Positions 15,253-15,635 of a stretch of DNA of 15,635 nt are shown here, piece by piece (positions within the stretch are counted from its first letter, which is position 1; every line of letters starts with the position of its first letter). Source of the stretch: Desulfobacterales bacterium. GTDB lineage: Bacteria > Desulfobacterota > DSM-4660 > Desulfatiglandales > Desulfatiglandaceae. The position numbers and the translations under genes are program-made. The stretch covers positions 1 to 15,635 of the forward strand of contig JAKLQB010000425.1 of assembly GCA_022013615.1 (NCBI GenBank). Reading direction: 5' to 3'. The notes below the pieces were generated by a model. The model did no database searches. It saw only the letters and a list, made by a program, of their open reading frames with translations, and was not told the origin of the DNA.

Positions 15253-15635
15253 TTATTCCCGTACTTTTATTGTTAAGTAAAGGGTAGTGCCGCTCCGATT
15301 GAGCAGGAAAAGGATTGTATCTCCCGCCTCGTATTTCTCAATCTTTCGGTTAAACTGCTCCAGGTCCTTCATAGAAATCTGGTCCACCTCAAGGATGATA
15401 TCACCCGGCCTCATGCCTGCTTCGCCTGCGGGACTATTGCTTTCAACTTGAACCACAACAAGACCCATTGTTTCCGATAGCCCGAAATTTCTTGCAAGCT
15501 CCGGTGTGACCTCTTTCACCATCAGGCCGAGATTGGGGGAGGCTTCGCTAACCACCGGGGATTCATCTTCTTCTTTGAGCTCCCCGGTCTTCACCTGAAG
15601 GCTCTTTTTTTTACCTTTTCGAATGATCTCCACCG
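15253..15635 (-). CDS. HtrA/DegP-family periplasmic serine protease, C-terminal part (truncated by window edge)
   Basis: Only the last 126 or so codons are in the window, so the protease domain itself is not seen. The visible part begins with the end of a first PDZ domain (RKGKKKSLQVKTGEL), then an acidic linker, then a complete second PDZ domain. That domain has LGLMVKEVTPELARNFGL, GLVVVQVESNSPAGEAGMRPGDIILEVD and a final strand ending IKVRE. This is the C-terminal arrangement of Do-type proteases, which degrade or refold misfolded envelope proteins. The first in-frame GTG is not the start, because the gene enters from outside the window. The TAA stop lies inside the target duplication of the MITE-like element, and the last residues appear unaltered. 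The two-PDZ HtrA call is strong, but DegP versus DegQ or another paralogue cannot be decided. Confidence 0.85.
   Translation of the reverse strand, partial: VEIIRKGKKKSLQVKTGELKEEDESPVVSEASPNLGLMVKEVTPELARNFGLSETMGLVVVQVESNSPAGEAGMRPGDIILEVDQISMKDLEQFNRKIEKYEAGDTILFLLNRSGTTLYLTIKVRE

Overview
The window looks like a chromosomal segment from an anaerobic bacterium of the Desulfobacterota (former Deltaproteobacteria). This is inferred from gene content and order: ispE, tRNA-Gln, prs, a CTC-type rplY and pth in one run; rho, rpmE, prfA and prmC in another; plus a CarD/CdnL regulator and a membrane pyrophosphatase. No rRNA gene is present, so placement below phylum level is not possible from this sequence alone.

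Layout. Positions 1-3442 (+ strand) hold a three-gene accessory module: an SMP-30/gluconolactonase-like beta-propeller hydrolase, a beta-keto acid cleavage enzyme (BKACE, DUF849) and an MFS transporter. Together they suggest uptake and breakdown of an unidentified lactone or beta-keto acid. From 3447 to the right edge everything is on the minus strand. In transcription order: the 3' end of an HtrA/DegP protease gene, a 291-bp MITE-like element, ispE, tRNA-Gln(UUG), prs, rplY, pth, hppA, carD, rluD, rho, rpmE, prfA and prmC. These are housekeeping genes for isoprenoid and PRPP synthesis, translation and its termination and recycling, transcription termination, and pyrophosphate-driven ion pumping. 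PrfA and PrmC are direct partners, since PrmC methylates the GGQ glutamine of the release factor.

The unusual content lies mostly between genes. The clearest case is 14954-15260: an element with 11-bp perfect terminal inverted repeats, 34-bp internal inverted arms and an 8-bp target duplication that contains the protease stop codon. Another dispersed repeat (core GATTGRCTATT) forms hairpins after hppA and at the ispE start. It appears to encode about 18 extra N-terminal residues of IspE and recurs after the ispE stop. The 545-bp gap before rho has a near-consensus promoter about 490 nt upstream, four CATATG-centred palindromes, a second possible promoter overlapping two of them, and a GC-rich hairpin. 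The prs-rplY gap holds an array of short CTAAAGTG-type repeats in tandem and inverted order. rluD carries a C9 homopolymer between its two domains.

Several starts were moved inward from the longest reading frame (the hydrolase, prmC, prfA, carD, prs and ispE). The reasons were Shine-Dalgarno position, overlap with the tRNA, or family length.
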